NCBI RefSeq assembly: GCF_006715095.1
Contig: NZ_VFMO01000001.1
Coordinates: 2,728,001 to 2,792,000 of the forward strand
Direction: 5' to 3'
DNA length: 64,000 nucleotides
Source of the DNA: Yimella lutea
GTDB lineage: Bacteria; Actinomycetota; Actinomycetes; Actinomycetales; Dermatophilaceae
The translations under genes and the position numbers were made by a program. Positions 27,946-37,390 of the stretch are shown here, piece by piece; positions within the stretch are counted from its first letter, which is position 1, and each line of letters starts with the position of its first letter. The notes beneath the pieces are model-generated. The model saw only the letters and a list, made by a program, of their open reading frames with translations, ran no database searches and was not told the DNA's origin.

Positions 27946-29274
27946 ATGTCGCTGCACGGCAAGACGTCCATCGCCGATCGGGGTCAGGCGTTCGGGATGC
28001 GCCTGATCACCATGGCGGGTGGACTCGAAGCACTGAAGAACCCGGTACTGCGGGGACGAGTCGAAAAGGTCCTGTACCGCAGTGCGAAGTCGGGGTTCAA
28101 GGCACAGACGGTCGCCGGCAAAGCCTTCGCGAAGAAGTCCGGGTCGGGTTCGCCCACGCGGGCCGCATCAACCAAGCCGCGCCGGGAGTTCGACCTGAGC
28201 CCGACCGAGGATCAGCAGATGATCCAGGAGGCAGCGCGCGAACTCGCAACCGAGGTGCTACGCCCGGCGGCTGCCGGGGCCGACACCGAGCGTCGAGCTC
28301 CGGCGCAGGTGCTCGAACGGGCCGCCGCCATGGGCATGACCCTGCTGAGTGTTCCGGCGGAGCTCGGCGGAGTGGCCGAGGAGCGTTCCGCGATCACCGG
28401 CGTGCTGGTCATCGAGGAGCTGGCGCGCGGTGACATGGGGCTTGCCGTCGCCATCATGGCCAGCGGAGCAGTCGCCAATGCACTTGCGAACTATGGCGAT
28501 TCGGATCAGCAGGCTACGTTCCTGCCGCCATTCACCCAGGAACAGGAACCAGCCACGGGGGCACTGGCGATCCAGGAGCCGCAACCGCTGTTCGATCCGC
28601 TCGCGCCGTCCACGACGGCGCAGCGCGATGGTGACCACCTCGTGCTCGACGGCGTGAAGTCACTCGTGCCAGGGGCCGAGAACGCCGACCTGTTCATCGT
28701 GTCGGCATTGGTCGACGACGAGCCTCGCCTGGTCATTGTCGAGCCCGGCACCGACGGGCTGTCGGTCTCCCCCGACCCGGCCATGGGTCTGCGCGCCGCA
28801 CGCACGACCACGCTCGAGCTGCGCGCAGTCCGCGTGCCTGCCGGCCACCTGCTCGGCACCACCCAGGACCACCTGGACGCCGTCCGTCGCGCCCGCCTTG
28901 CCTGGGCGGCGGCAGCCGTCGGCACCGGGCAGGCCGTTCTGGACCACCTGAAGACCTACACCGTCGAGCGCAAGGCGTTCGGTGAACCGATCGCCTACCG
29001 CCAGGCCGTCGCGTTCACGGTCGCGAACATCGCGATCGAGGTGGACGCTCTACGCCTCGTGGTCTGGCGCGCCGCCGCGTTGCTCGACGAGGACAAGGAC
29101 GCATCCGCGCTGATCGCCCAGGCACGCGCGCTGGCCGCCCGACACGCCGCCCAGATCGGCAGTGACGGCGTCCAACTGCTCGGCGGACACGGCTTCGTCA
29201 AAGAATTCGACAACGAGCGCTGGTTCCGTGACCTGCGCGCGACCGGCGTGCTCGAGGGCATGCTGCTGGTCTGA
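27946..29274 (+). CDS. Acyl-CoA dehydrogenase family protein (first of pair)
   Basis: A 442-residue flavoprotein with the acyl-CoA dehydrogenase fold beginning after an N-terminal extension of about 75 residues (LSPTEDQQMIQEAARELATEVLRPAA). The C-terminal region has the YTVERKAFGEPIAYRQAV helix and LLGGHGFVKEF near the end. It is paired with a second dehydrogenase gene 10 nt downstream. The two resemble the mycobacterial FadE24/FadE23 neighbours, which suggests a heteromeric enzyme; that is inference from order and N-terminal sequence. Confidence 0.88.
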   Translation: MSLHGKTSIADRGQAFGMRLITMAGGLEALKNPVLRGRVEKVLYRSAKSGFKAQTVAGKAFAKKSGSGSPTRAASTKPRREFDLSPTEDQQMIQEAARELATEVLRPAAAGADTERRAPAQVLERAAAMGMTLLSVPAELGGVAEERSAITGVLVIEELARGDMGLAVAIMASGAVANALANYGDSDQQATFLPPFTQEQEPATGALAIQEPQPLFDPLAPSTTAQRDGDHLVLDGVKSLVPGAENADLFIVSALVDDEPRLVIVEPGTDGLSVSPDPAMGLRAARTTTLELRAVRVPAGHLLGTTQDHLDAVRRARLAWAAAAVGTGQAVLDHLKTYTVERKAFGEPIAYRQAVAFTVANIAIEVDALRLVVWRAAALLDEDKDASALIAQARALAARHAAQIGSDGVQLLGGHGFVKEFDNERWFRDLRATGVLEGMLLV

Positions 29275-29284
29275 GGAGCAACCG

Positions 29285-30529
29285 ATGATTGACCTCGAGG
29301 TCCCCCGCAAGTTCACCCCGCTGCTGAAGCAGGCCGGCGCGCTCGCCGACGAGGTGTTCCGCCCGATCAGCCGAAAGTACGACATCGCCGAGCACGAGTA
29401 CCCGCGCGAACTCGACCTGCTGTCGGCCCTCATCGACGGCATGAGCGACTCCGGCGCCGGACAGGGGGCGGGCGCGTCCGGCTCGGCCAAGGCCAAGACC
29501 GACGAACAGCCGAAGGGTGTGGGCTCTGGACGAAACGCCGGTAAGGCGAACCGCAACGGCACCAACCTCTCGTCCGTCCTGTCGATCATGGAGACCTGCC
29601 GCGGCGACGTCGGCCTCACCCTGTCGATACCGCGCCAAGGACTCGGCAATGCCGCGATCGCTGCCGTCGCGAACGACGAACAGAAGGCTCGGTACGCAAA
29701 CCGTTGGGCCGCAATGGCGATCACCGAGCCCGACACCGGGTCCGACTCCGGCGCGATCCGGACGACGGCCGTCAAGGACGGTGACGAGTACGTGCTGAAC
29801 GGGGAGAAGATCTTCGTCACCGCCGGCGAGCGCGCCGAACTCGTCGTCGTCTGGGCGACCCTCGACCGCGCACTCGGCAAGCAGGCGATCAAGTCGTTCG
29901 TCGTCGAGCGGTCGAACCCGGGCATGAAGCTGGTGCGCGTGGAGCACAAGCTCGGCATTCGCGCGTCGGACACCGCTGCGTTCAGCCTGCAGGACTGTCG
30001 AGTGTCGGCCGACGATCTCCTCGGCGACCCGGAGATCAAGATCGAAGGCGGCTTCGGCGGTGCCATGCAGACCTTCGACAACACGCGTCCGCTGGTCGCG
30101 GCGATGGCGGTCGGTCTCACCCGTGCCTGCCTCGACACCGCCACCGAACTGCTGGCGAAGGCAGGTGTGACGCCGGACCCGGATCGTCCACTCGCCGGTC
30201 AGTCACTCGCTGCGGCCAAGCTGATCCAGTTCGAGGCCGAGTACCAGGCTGCCTACCTGCTCGCGTTGCGCGCAGCGTGGATGGCCGACAACGGCAAGCC
30301 GAACTCGATGGAGGCGTCCATGGCGAAGGCGAAGGCCGGTCGCACCTGCGTCGACGTCGCTCTCGGCTGCGTCGAGCTCTGTGGCGCTACGGGTTATGCA
30401 GAGACCGAGTTGCTGGAGAAGTGGGCCCGCGACTCCAAGATCCTCGACATCTTCGAGGGCACCCAGCAGATTCAGTTGCTGGTGGTGGCGCGCCGCCTGC
30501 TCGGCTTGAGTTCGGCGCAACTGAAGTAG
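29285..30529 (+). CDS. Acyl-CoA dehydrogenase family protein (second of pair)
   Basis: A 414-residue partner that starts MIDLEVPRKFTPLLKQAG, like FadE23-type proteins. MAITEPDTGSDSGAIRTTA is the flavin/substrate motif and KILDIFEGTQQIQLLVVARRLLG the C-terminal helix. A linker around residues 55-90 (Gly/Ala/Lys rich) is unusual and probably disordered. GAGGAG precedes the ATG. A hairpin terminator follows 15 nt after the stop. Confidence 0.9.
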   Translation: MIDLEVPRKFTPLLKQAGALADEVFRPISRKYDIAEHEYPRELDLLSALIDGMSDSGAGQGAGASGSAKAKTDEQPKGVGSGRNAGKANRNGTNLSSVLSIMETCRGDVGLTLSIPRQGLGNAAIAAVANDEQKARYANRWAAMAITEPDTGSDSGAIRTTAVKDGDEYVLNGEKIFVTAGERAELVVVWATLDRALGKQAIKSFVVERSNPGMKLVRVEHKLGIRASDTAAFSLQDCRVSADDLLGDPEIKIEGGFGGAMQTFDNTRPLVAAMAVGLTRACLDTATELLAKAGVTPDPDRPLAGQSLAAAKLIQFEAEYQAAYLLALRAAWMADNGKPNSMEASMAKAKAGRTCVDVALGCVELCGATGYAETELLEKWARDSKILDIFEGTQQIQLLVVARRLLGLSSAQLK

Positions 30530-30544
30530 GACCCGCACAACGCG

Positions 30545-30579
30545 AATGGCCCGTCACCGGCTTTCGCTGGCGGGCCATT
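30545..30579 (+). terminator. Hairpin terminator after the acyl-CoA dehydrogenase pair
   Basis: Arms AATGGCCCGTCA (30545-30556) and TGGCGGGCCATT (30568-30579) pair over 12 bp with one G-T pair and an 11-base loop, followed by a short T/C run. Confidence 0.75.
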
Positions 30580-30589
30580 TCCGGCCGGT

Positions 30590-30616
30590 CCGGTACTTCG
30601 GGTTCCGAAGTACCGG
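30590..30616. terminator. Perfect 12-bp hairpin between convergent genes
   Basis: CCGGTACTTCGG (30590-30601), loop GTT, CCGAAGTACCGG (30605-30616). It abuts the last base of the gntR stop codon, so it serves best as the gntR terminator. With the preceding hairpin it separates two convergent units. The half CCGGTACTTCG also occurs at 27851-27861, upstream of the acyl-CoA dehydrogenase genes. Confidence 0.7.
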
Positions 30617-30982
30617 TCAGTTGATTCCGTCCTGCTTGAGCGCTTGCTCGACGACGGCGAGGACGTCGGCGCGGGCGGGGTTCCACCGGCGCACCCGCAC
30701 GACGAGCTCGCGAGCCGCTCGCTCGAGTTCCTCGGCAGCGGTGTCCTGACCGGCGCAGATGAAAGTGCCGGCCCGTCCGCGCGTGACGATCAGACCGGAT
30801 CGTTCGAGTTCGGTGTAGGCCTTCGCGACCGTGCCCGGCGCGATCCGCAGGTCGGCGGCAAGACCGCGGACGGTGGGCAGCTTGCTGCCTACGACGAAGT
30901 CGCCTGCCCGGACGCCCTCGGCGACCTGATCACAAATCTGCTCGTACGTCGGCTGCGCGCTTTCCCGATCAATCGTGAACAC
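30617..30982 (-). CDS. GntR family regulator, YtrA-type
   Basis: A short regulator of 121 residues with an N-terminal winged helix (PTYEQICDQVAEGVRAGDFVVGSKLPTVRGLAADL and PGTVAKAYTELERSGLI, read as two runs) and only a small C-terminal helical tail, which is the YtrA subfamily layout. I chose the GTG at 30982, which has GGGGGAGA 8 nt upstream. The ATG at 31030 is in frame but has weaker support. YtrA proteins usually control ABC transporter operons; the ABC-F gene at 31460 and the 48-residue gene are the nearest candidates. Confidence 0.88.
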   Translation of the reverse strand: MFTIDRESAQPTYEQICDQVAEGVRAGDFVVGSKLPTVRGLAADLRIAPGTVAKAYTELERSGLIVTRGRAGTFICAGQDTAAEELERAARELVVRVRRWNPARADVLAVVEQALKQDGIN

Positions 30983-31063
30983 CTTTGCATTCTCCCCCGC
31001 GACTGCAGCATTTCGCTGCGGAATGAACATTCATCAACACAATTAGGTTGCGAACAGAAAAGA

Positions 31064-31092
31064 ATACCCCCGCCCCGAATGGGCGGAGGTAT
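31064..31092 (-). terminator. Intrinsic terminator of the 48-residue protein gene
   Basis: On the minus strand a 12-bp stem (ATACCTCCGCCC / GGGCGGGGGTAT, one G-U pair) with a 5-base loop is followed by TTCTTTTCT. This is one of the few canonical U-tract terminators in the window and lies 15 nt after the small gene's stop. Confidence 0.8.
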
Positions 31093-31106
31093 CAGTACGT
31101 TCTGCG

Positions 31107-31253
31107 TCAGACGCGCTCGGCGGAACGCTGCCAGGCCATGATCAGGTCGTCGCGCGAGGCCGGGGTGCCGGCGTTCTCGACCGCCTTGTTGAACGCGCGG
31201 CGGGCGCGGGCGTTCTCACGGTGGCTCTTGATCGACTTCGCGAGCGAGGTCAT
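31107..31253 (-). CDS. Small conserved-looking protein, 48 residues
   Basis: An ORF of 48 codons plus stop beginning MTSLAKSIKSHRENARARR and ending WQRSAERV. It is basic in the first half and lacks a signal peptide or membrane helix. The ATG at 31253 has AAAGGAG 9 nt upstream, and a U-tract terminator follows the stop, which together argue for a real gene. I do not recognise a function. A perfect 16-bp palindrome lies 54 nt upstream of its start. Confidence 0.75.
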   Translation of the reverse strand: MTSLAKSIKSHRENARARRAFNKAVENAGTPASRDDLIMAWQRSAERV

Positions 31254-31306
31254 GGCTGGTGGCTCCTTTGCCGTTGCATGAATGCTTGATGTGGTTCAGG
31301 TCTCAA

Positions 31307-31322
31307 AGTTCTAAGTAGAACT
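31307..31322. promoter_or_regulatory. 16-bp palindrome between divergent genes
   Basis: AGTTCTA-AG-TAGAACT is a perfect dyad in the AT-rich spacer between the 48-residue gene (leftward) and the ABC-F gene (rightward). It could be an operator for either; no cognate regulator can be named. Confidence 0.45.
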
Positions 31323-31459
31323 ATTCGATACCGAAACGTTACGCCTGTCAGGACGTCCGTTCAAATCCTGCACCCGGATGGTGAGGGAACTCACAACGGC
31401 GTCGTTCCGGCGCACAATCGAAGTGACGGATGCCCTGTGATGCAGCAAGCTTGAGCCTC

Positions 31460-33151
31460 GTGGGACACATCGAAGCCAACTCCGTCGACTACTTCCTGCC
31501 CGACGGCAGGCCGCTGCTCGGCGGGGTGAGTCTGCGCGTGGGCGACGGCGCGAAGGTCGCACTCGTCGGTCCGAACGGCACCGGCAAGACCACGCTGCTT
31601 CGCATCATCTCCGGCGAACTCGACGCGCACGACGGGGCGATCACCCGCAGCGGGAGGATCGGCGTGATGCCGCAGTTCATCGGTAAGGTCGGGCGCGAGG
31701 GCAAACAGGTGACCGTCCGGGATCTGCTGCTCACCGTCGCTCCCCTGCCGATCCGTGAAGCGGCCGCCGCTGTCGACCGCACCGAGCTGGCGATCATGGA
31801 ACGCGACGACGAGTCCGACCAGATGGCGTACGCGCAGGCGTTGGCCGACTGGGCAGAGGTCGGCGGGTACGACTGGGAGACGCTCGCGGATGTGTGCACC
31901 GTTGCGGCACTGTCGATTCCGTTCGACCAGGCACAGTGGCGCGACGTCAACACCCTCAGCGGTGGCGAGCAAAAACGACTCGTGTTGGAGGCGCTGCTTC
32001 GCGGGCCGGAGGATGTCCTGTTGCTCGACGAGCCGGACAACTACCTGGACGTGCCGACCAAGCGCTGGCTCGAAGCTCAACTCAACGCGTCCCCCAAGAC
32101 CGTCCTGTTCATCAGCCACGACCGGGAACTGCTGAGCACCGTCGCGACCCGGATCGCGACCCTGGAACCACAGGCGGCCGGCGCCGTGTGCTGGGTGCAT
32201 CCCGGATCGTTCGACACCTATCAGCAGGCGCGTATCGACCGGAACGACCGCCTCGAGGAGTTGCGGCGCCGCTGGGACGAGGAGCACACCAAGCTGAAGA
32301 CGCTCGTGCTGAACCTGAAGGTGAAATCGACCTTCAACGACGGCATGGCCTCGCGCTACCACGCTGCCCAGACCCGGTTGGCCAAGTTCGAGGCAGCGGG
32401 CCCGCCGCAGGCGATCCCCTTCGAGCAGAAGGTGACCATGCGGCTGCGCGGTGGTCGCACGGCCAAGCGCTCGGTGATCTGCGAAGGACTGGAGCTCACC
32501 GGATTGATGAAGCCCTTCGACTGCGAGATCTGGTACGGCGAGCGAGTCGCCGTCCTGGGCTCGAACGGGTCGGGCAAGTCCCACTTCCTTCGGTTGTTGG
32601 CCGCCGGTGGTTCCGACCCGGACATCGAGCACCGCCCGGTAGGCGACTTCGTCCCGGACACGGTGCAGCACAGCGGAATTGCCCGCCTGGGCTCGAGGGT
32701 GCGCCCGGGCTGGTTCGCACAGACGCATCAGCACGCCTCACTGACCGATCGGACGCTGCTCGACATCCTGCATCGTGGTGACGAGCACCGCGAAGGCATG
32801 CCGCGGGAGCAGGCGTCGCGGGCACTCGACCGGTACGAGTTGGCTCGCAGCGCCGAGCAGACCTTCGGGTCGCTCTCCGGTGGGCAGCAGGCGCGCTTGC
32901 AGATTCTGCTGCTCGAACTCAGCGGTGCGACGCTGCTGCTGCTCGACGAACCGACCGACAACCTCGACCTGCACTCGGCCGAGTCGCTCGAGGAGGGCCT
33001 GGACGGCTTCGAAGGCACGGTCATCGCGGTGACCCACGACCGTTGGTTTGCAAAGGGATTCGACCGGTACCTCGTGTTCGGCGGCGACGGCCGGGTCTAC
33101 GAGACGCCCGCACCGGTGTGGGACGAGACGCGGGTCGTCCGCGATCGCTGA
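31460..33151 (+). CDS. ABC-F family ATPase
   Basis: Soluble tandem ABC protein of 563 residues without membrane segments. The first cassette has GPNGTGKTTLLR, signature LSGGEQKR and LLLDEPDNYLD. The second has GSNGSGKSHFLR, LSGGQQARLQ and LLLDEPTDNLDL. A charged linker lies between them. ABC-F proteins act on the ribosome as translation factors or antibiotic-protection factors; which applies here cannot be told. I chose the GTG at 31460, giving MGHIEANSVDYFLPDG, the usual family start. An ATG at 31430 is in frame. Confidence 0.92.
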   Translation: MGHIEANSVDYFLPDGRPLLGGVSLRVGDGAKVALVGPNGTGKTTLLRIISGELDAHDGAITRSGRIGVMPQFIGKVGREGKQVTVRDLLLTVAPLPIREAAAAVDRTELAIMERDDESDQMAYAQALADWAEVGGYDWETLADVCTVAALSIPFDQAQWRDVNTLSGGEQKRLVLEALLRGPEDVLLLDEPDNYLDVPTKRWLEAQLNASPKTVLFISHDRELLSTVATRIATLEPQAAGAVCWVHPGSFDTYQQARIDRNDRLEELRRRWDEEHTKLKTLVLNLKVKSTFNDGMASRYHAAQTRLAKFEAAGPPQAIPFEQKVTMRLRGGRTAKRSVICEGLELTGLMKPFDCEIWYGERVAVLGSNGSGKSHFLRLLAAGGSDPDIEHRPVGDFVPDTVQHSGIARLGSRVRPGWFAQTHQHASLTDRTLLDILHRGDEHREGMPREQASRALDRYELARSAEQTFGSLSGGQQARLQILLLELSGATLLLLDEPTDNLDLHSAESLEEGLDGFEGTVIAVTHDRWFAKGFDRYLVFGGDGRVYETPAPVWDETRVVRDR

Positions 33152-33231
33152 CCGGTCCCGGACCCGTGGGCTGGGTACGGCACACTTGTCCGGTCGGCCG
33201 CCGGTGCCGGCCCGATTGAGGAGGCGACAGG

Positions 33232-33900
33232 GTGACCACCGACCTCGGTGACATCGTCCGCACGGTCGACCTCATCGGCGTCGCCGTGAACGGTCTGCTG
33301 GGTGCGGAGATCGCCCGCCGCGAGCGCCTCGACCCGGTCGGATTCGCTGTGCTGGCAATCCTTTCCGGCCTCGGCGGCGGAATGATCCGCGACACCCTCC
33401 TGCAGCAGGGGACGCCGGTCGCCCTCACCGACTCCTGGTACCTCGTCGTCGCGATCGCCGCAGCCGCCGTCGGTTACACCCTGCAGTTCGAGGGACGCCT
33501 GTGGAACCGGGTCTACCCGGCGCTCGACGGTCTGGCCCTCGGCACCTGGGCGGCGGTCGGTACGCAGAAGTCACTCAGCGCGGGCCTGGGGTGGTTGCCC
33601 TCGTTGCTGCTCGGCACGATCACCGCGGTCGGCGGCGGGATGGTTCGTGACGTCGTGCTCGCCCGGCGTCCGGCCTTCCTCGGCGGCAACACCTTGTATG
33701 CCACCTGTGCGATCATCGCCAGCGGTGTCGCGATCATGCTCAACGGTCTGGTGACCGCCGAGGTGGGCGTGCTCGCCGCTACCGCCGTGGGTGCGCCGAT
33801 GGTGCTCATCGCCAAGGCGAGAGGCTGGACACTCCCCGGCGAGTCGGCCCGAGTCGGAGTGCAGGCGATCAAACGCCGCTACCCGCGCCAATCCTCCTGA
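33232..33900 (+). CDS. Trimeric intracellular cation channel (TRIC/UPF0126) family protein
   Basis: A 222-residue membrane protein with two homologous halves, each carrying the family's glycine motif: SGLGGGMIRDTLL in the first and TAVGGGMVRDVVL in the second. About seven hydrophobic helices are visible. Bacterial TRIC homologues conduct monovalent cations. The start is a GTG preceded by GAGGCGACAG. Its 3' end overlaps the convergent PucR gene by 22 nt. Confidence 0.92.
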   Translation: MTTDLGDIVRTVDLIGVAVNGLLGAEIARRERLDPVGFAVLAILSGLGGGMIRDTLLQQGTPVALTDSWYLVVAIAAAAVGYTLQFEGRLWNRVYPALDGLALGTWAAVGTQKSLSAGLGWLPSLLLGTITAVGGGMVRDVVLARRPAFLGGNTLYATCAIIASGVAIMLNGLVTAEVGVLAATAVGAPMVLIAKARGWTLPGESARVGVQAIKRRYPRQSS

Positions 33901-34973
33901 ACCACAGCGGGTCTGCTCACCCCCGTCATGGCGGCCGGGGCGGGCAGGTCGAGCACAGTCGACCGACTGAGTCGGTGCATGAGGAAGGCTGTGCCAAGAC
34001 GGGTGCGGCCGAAACCCTGCAACGGATCGAAGCCGAGGCCGGTCCTGAGCGTGTCGCAGCGGGCTTGCAGTGTGCTGTGGTGAATGTTCAGTTCACGGGC
34101 CGCTTCCCGAACCGTCTGCGTCGTCACCAGCGCCTCGACGGTCTCCAATGCCCACGGATGCTGTTGCGCGACAAGGGTGAGACTGTCGGCGTCACCATGC
34201 TGGACGTCGTCGTCGGCGTCAGCCAACAGGTCGATCAGGCCGCCGTAGTCGTCGGCCACGACCATCGGCTCACGCGCCCGATCACACAGCCGCAGCGCGA
34301 CGAGCGCGCTGCGGAACGACCGGTCGAGCCCGTGCACGGAAGCGGCGATCCCGATGCCGCCCGGCGCGGCGCGGAACGGCTCGAAGATCTCCGGGACGAC
34401 GACGACATGGATCGGGCCGAAGCGGGTGCCGATCACGTCCTTGGGCCCGGACGGCCGACCCTCCCAGACAGCGAACAGCGGCGCGGCGACGATGCGGTAG
34501 CGGCGCGCGGCCACCACTCCGAGCGCCCCGGCGGCGTCGAGCCGTTCCTCGACACTGCTGTTGCGCTCGGTCAGCACGCCGAGGTGGCGACGGTTGTCGA
34601 TTTCGCGCTGACCGCGTCCGTGTCTGATGCGCACGGCGAGCGCGAGCCGTTCGAGGATGATCGCATCGTTGGCAAACGGCGCTTCGTCCCGCTCGAGCCA
34701 GACGAGCATGTCGTCTCCCGCCCGGGCGAGGAGATCATCGCGCGGCGTGGGCGCCTGCGATCGGTCGATCTCGCCCCGCGGCGACACCCGCATGGCGGCC
34801 TGCGACCCGCTTTCACGAAACCCGGCCGTGCATCCGGCCAGCGAGGCCGCCGCGGCCAGCAGTGCTCGGGTGTTGACGTTGCCCACGATGAGCTCGTCGA
34901 AGCAGGCGATGACTCGCAGGCCGAGGCTCGAATTGGGGTCGAGGCGCGCGATGCGTCCGAGGAGTTCTTGCAT
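33879..34973 (-). CDS. PucR-type helix-turn-helix regulator
   Basis: A 364-residue protein starting MQELLGRIARLDP at the ATG 34973, with AGGAG 8 nt upstream. The C-terminal helix-turn-helix of the PucR/CdaR type is clear (TVREAARELNIHHSTLQARCDTLRTGLGFDPLQGFGRTRLG in two runs). The middle looks like a GGDEF-like/CdaR regulatory part. It follows the alpha/beta hydrolase gene by 32 nt on the same strand, so the two are probably co-transcribed and functionally linked. Confidence 0.85.
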   Translation of the reverse strand: MQELLGRIARLDPNSSLGLRVIACFDELIVGNVNTRALLAAAASLAGCTAGFRESGSQAAMRVSPRGEIDRSQAPTPRDDLLARAGDDMLVWLERDEAPFANDAIILERLALAVRIRHGRGQREIDNRRHLGVLTERNSSVEERLDAAGALGVVAARRYRIVAAPLFAVWEGRPSGPKDVIGTRFGPIHVVVVPEIFEPFRAAPGGIGIAASVHGLDRSFRSALVALRLCDRAREPMVVADDYGGLIDLLADADDDVQHGDADSLTLVAQQHPWALETVEALVTTQTVREAARELNIHHSTLQARCDTLRTGLGFDPLQGFGRTRLGTAFLMHRLSRSTVLDLPAPAAMTGVSRPAVVQEDWRG

Positions 34974-35005
34974 CTCAGGGCTCCTGGCGAGGTCGGGTCG
35001 GCCGA

Positions 35006-35974
35006 TCAGTCGGCAAGGGTCTTCTCCACCCAGGCGTTGCGGGTGCGGATCATCGATCGCCCCACGCTGGTGTGCGGCGCGAAGATGTCGCACGCGTGAA
35101 AGGCGCCCGACCACACGTGCAGTTCGGCATCGCCCCCTGCCGCCCAGATGCGTCCGGCATAGTCGATGGCCTCGTCGCGGAAGATCTCGGCAGCGCCGAC
35201 GTCGATGAACGCCGGCGGCAGTGCGCTGAGGTCGCCCGCCCGGGCCGGTGCGGCGTAAGGCGACACGTCGTCGCCACCGCGGCGATCGCCGAGCATCGCC
35301 TGCCACGCGGTTTGATTGCTCACCCGGTCCCATACGCCGATGCCGTCGAACTGTGCGGTCGACGCGGTGATCAATCGGTCGTCGAGCATCGGGTAGTCGA
35401 GCAGTTGGCCGCAGGGCCGCGGGCCGCCGCGGTCACGTGCGGCTAGAGCGATGCCGGCCGCGAGCCCGCCACCGGCACTGGCGCCGGCGACGAGAATGCG
35501 ATCGCGACGTACGCCCAGATTCCCCGACTCGGCGGCGACCCATTCCAAGGCTGCGTACATGTCCTCCCACGGGTACGGGTCGGGAAACTCCGGCGCCAGC
35601 CGGTAGTCGACCGTGATGACGGTCGCGCCCAGTTCGCTGACCCAATCGAGCACAAGGTCGAGACCGCTGAACTTGTCGCCGAACATCAACCCGCCCGAAT
35701 GCGCGTAAAGCACCGTCGGACGCGGGCCCTGTGCGTCGCGCGGTCGGAGAACGGCGGCCGTGAGGTCGGCGCCCTGGTAGCCGGGCAGGACGACGTCCGT
35801 CACATCAATACGATGCTGCCGGAACAGGTCGGTCATCGGCGGGGACGCGTACGAGACTCGCATGAAGTCGATGAGTTCAGGGGTGATGGTCGGCGGGAAC
35901 ATGCCACCCACGACCGCCAATCCGGCGCGTAGCTCGGCGTCGAATCCGGGCCGCGGCACCGCGTTCACCGTCAT
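35006..35974 (-). CDS. Alpha/beta hydrolase, hormone-sensitive-lipase type
   Basis: A 322-residue esterase/lipase-like enzyme. The nucleophile elbow is GASAGGG (usually GDSAGG), and a late His lies in GAFHACDIF. The oxyanion motif is HSGG ([10 protein letters not shown]) instead of the usual HGGG, a change that may alter activity. There is no signal peptide, so it is cytoplasmic. It is the upstream partner of the PucR gene. Confidence 0.88.
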   Translation of the reverse strand: MTVNAVPRPGFDAELRAGLAVVGGMFPPTITPELIDFMRVSYASPPMTDLFRQHRIDVTDVVLPGYQGADLTAAVLRPRDAQGPRPTVLYAHSGGLMFGDKFSGLDLVLDWVSELGATVITVDYRLAPEFPDPYPWEDMYAALEWVAAESGNLGVRRDRILVAGASAGGGLAAGIALAARDRGGPRPCGQLLDYPMLDDRLITASTAQFDGIGVWDRVSNQTAWQAMLGDRRGGDDVSPYAAPARAGDLSALPPAFIDVGAAEIFRDEAIDYAGRIWAAGGDAELHVWSGAFHACDIFAPHTSVGRSMIRTRNAWVEKTLAD

Positions 35975-36136
35975 GAGGCCTCCTTTGTGCCGACGATTCT
36001 TCGAAGTCTATTGCGGTGTCTCGCACCGCACCCCGCCATTTGGCGGGATGGGTTCGTCGATTTGCGACGCCGCGTCGGTTGTGATCTGCGTCACACTTGG
36101 GCGAGGGTTGAGCTTCACCGAACGAGAGGAAGATCA

Positions 36137-37339
36137 GTGAGCGACAACTTAACTACCGCGGTCGACGCCGTCGTCCAGCGCGCTTCGCAGGGCCCGAATT
36201 CCGGGGAAGGACGAGTGCCGGGCGTCGTCGCCGGTATTACCGACCGGGACAAGGACATCTACCTCGGCGCGTCCGGCGTGCGCGACCTGTCGTCCGACGC
36301 CGAAATGACGACCGACACGTCCTTCAGCATCTGGTCGACGACGAAGGCGATCACCGCAACCGCCTGCCTCCAGCTGGTGGAGTCGGGCGACCTCGACCTG
36401 CAGGCGCCGGCGAAGGAGTACGCGCCCGCCCTCGCCGACGTCAAGGTCATCGACGGCTTCGACGCGGACGGTCAGCCGATCCTGCGTGCGCCGGCCAGCG
36501 ACGTCACCACCCACCACCTGCTGACGCACACCGCGGGCTTCGGGTACGACTTCTTCAACGAGACCTACAACCGCCTCGCCGAGGAGCACGGCCAGCCGAG
36601 CGTGGCCACCGCGACGCGCGCCGCGTTGAACTCTCCGCTGCTGTTCGACCCTGGCACCCAGTGGGAGTACGGCAGCAGCATCGACTGGGCCGGCCAGGTG
36701 GTCGAAGGCATCACCGGCAAGCGCCTCGGCGAGGTGTTCCAGGAGCGCATTTTCGCGCCTCTGGGCATGACGTCCTCAGCCTTCGCGCCGACCGAGGAGA
36801 TGCTCTCGCGACAGGCTCGGCACCACCAGCGCGAGGACGACGGCACGCTCACCCCGAGCGAGTTCGCGACCCCCACCACGCCCGAGGTCGACTTCGGCGG
36901 GCACGGTCTGTTCTCGACCGTGCCCGATTACCTGAAGTTCATCCGCATGTGGCTCAACGAGGGACGCAGCGCCTCCGGCGAGCAGGTGCTGTCGCCGGCG
37001 TCTGTCGACCTCGGCTTCACCAACCAACTTCCCGACAATCTCCAGGTCAAGCTGCTGCCGGGCGTCATCAAGTGGCTCTCGAACGACGCCGAGTTCTTCC
37101 CCGGTCTGAAGAAGACGTGGTCGTACAGCTTCCAGTACACCGAGGACCCGTTCCCGACCGGACGACCCGCCGGCGCCATCGGCTGGGCCGGCTTGGCCAA
37201 CCTCTTCTACTGGATCGACCGCGACAACGGGTTCGGAGGCTACTGGGCGACGCAGATCTTCCCGTTTGCCGACGGCCCCTCGTTCACCGGGTACGTCGAC
37301 TTCGAAACCGCTGCGTACCAAGCGTTTACCAAAAGCTGA
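36137..37339 (+). CDS. Serine hydrolase, beta-lactamase/class C-like fold
   Basis: A 400-residue protein with the SxxK catalytic motif STTK at residues 67-70 ([17 protein letters not shown]) and a YGS triad at about 178-180 in place of Yx[10 protein letters not shown] is typical of the esterase-like class C family. No signal peptide is visible, favouring a cytoplasmic esterase or peptidase over a secreted beta-lactamase. The GTG at 36137 is preceded by GAGAGGAAG. A strong hairpin follows the stop. Confidence 0.9.
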   Translation: MSDNLTTAVDAVVQRASQGPNSGEGRVPGVVAGITDRDKDIYLGASGVRDLSSDAEMTTDTSFSIWSTTKAITATACLQLVESGDLDLQAPAKEYAPALADVKVIDGFDADGQPILRAPASDVTTHHLLTHTAGFGYDFFNETYNRLAEEHGQPSVATATRAALNSPLLFDPGTQWEYGSSIDWAGQVVEGITGKRLGEVFQERIFAPLGMTSSAFAPTEEMLSRQARHHQREDDGTLTPSEFATPTTPEVDFGGHGLFSTVPDYLKFIRMWLNEGRSASGEQVLSPASVDLGFTNQLPDNLQVKLLPGVIKWLSNDAEFFPGLKKTWSYSFQYTEDPFPTGRPAGAIGWAGLANLFYWIDRDNGFGGYWATQIFPFADGPSFTGYVDFETAAYQAFTKS

Positions 37340-37354
37340 TCGTTCTGGCGCCCG

Positions 37355-37390
37355 GACGACCGGTCGACCACCGTTGGTCGATCGGTCGTC
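37355..37390 (+). terminator. Hairpin terminator after the serine hydrolase gene
   Basis: GACGACCGGTCGACCA (37355-37370), loop CCGT, TGGTCGATCGGTCGTC (37375-37390): a 16-bp stem with one mismatch, 16 nt after the stop codon. Confidence 0.8.
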
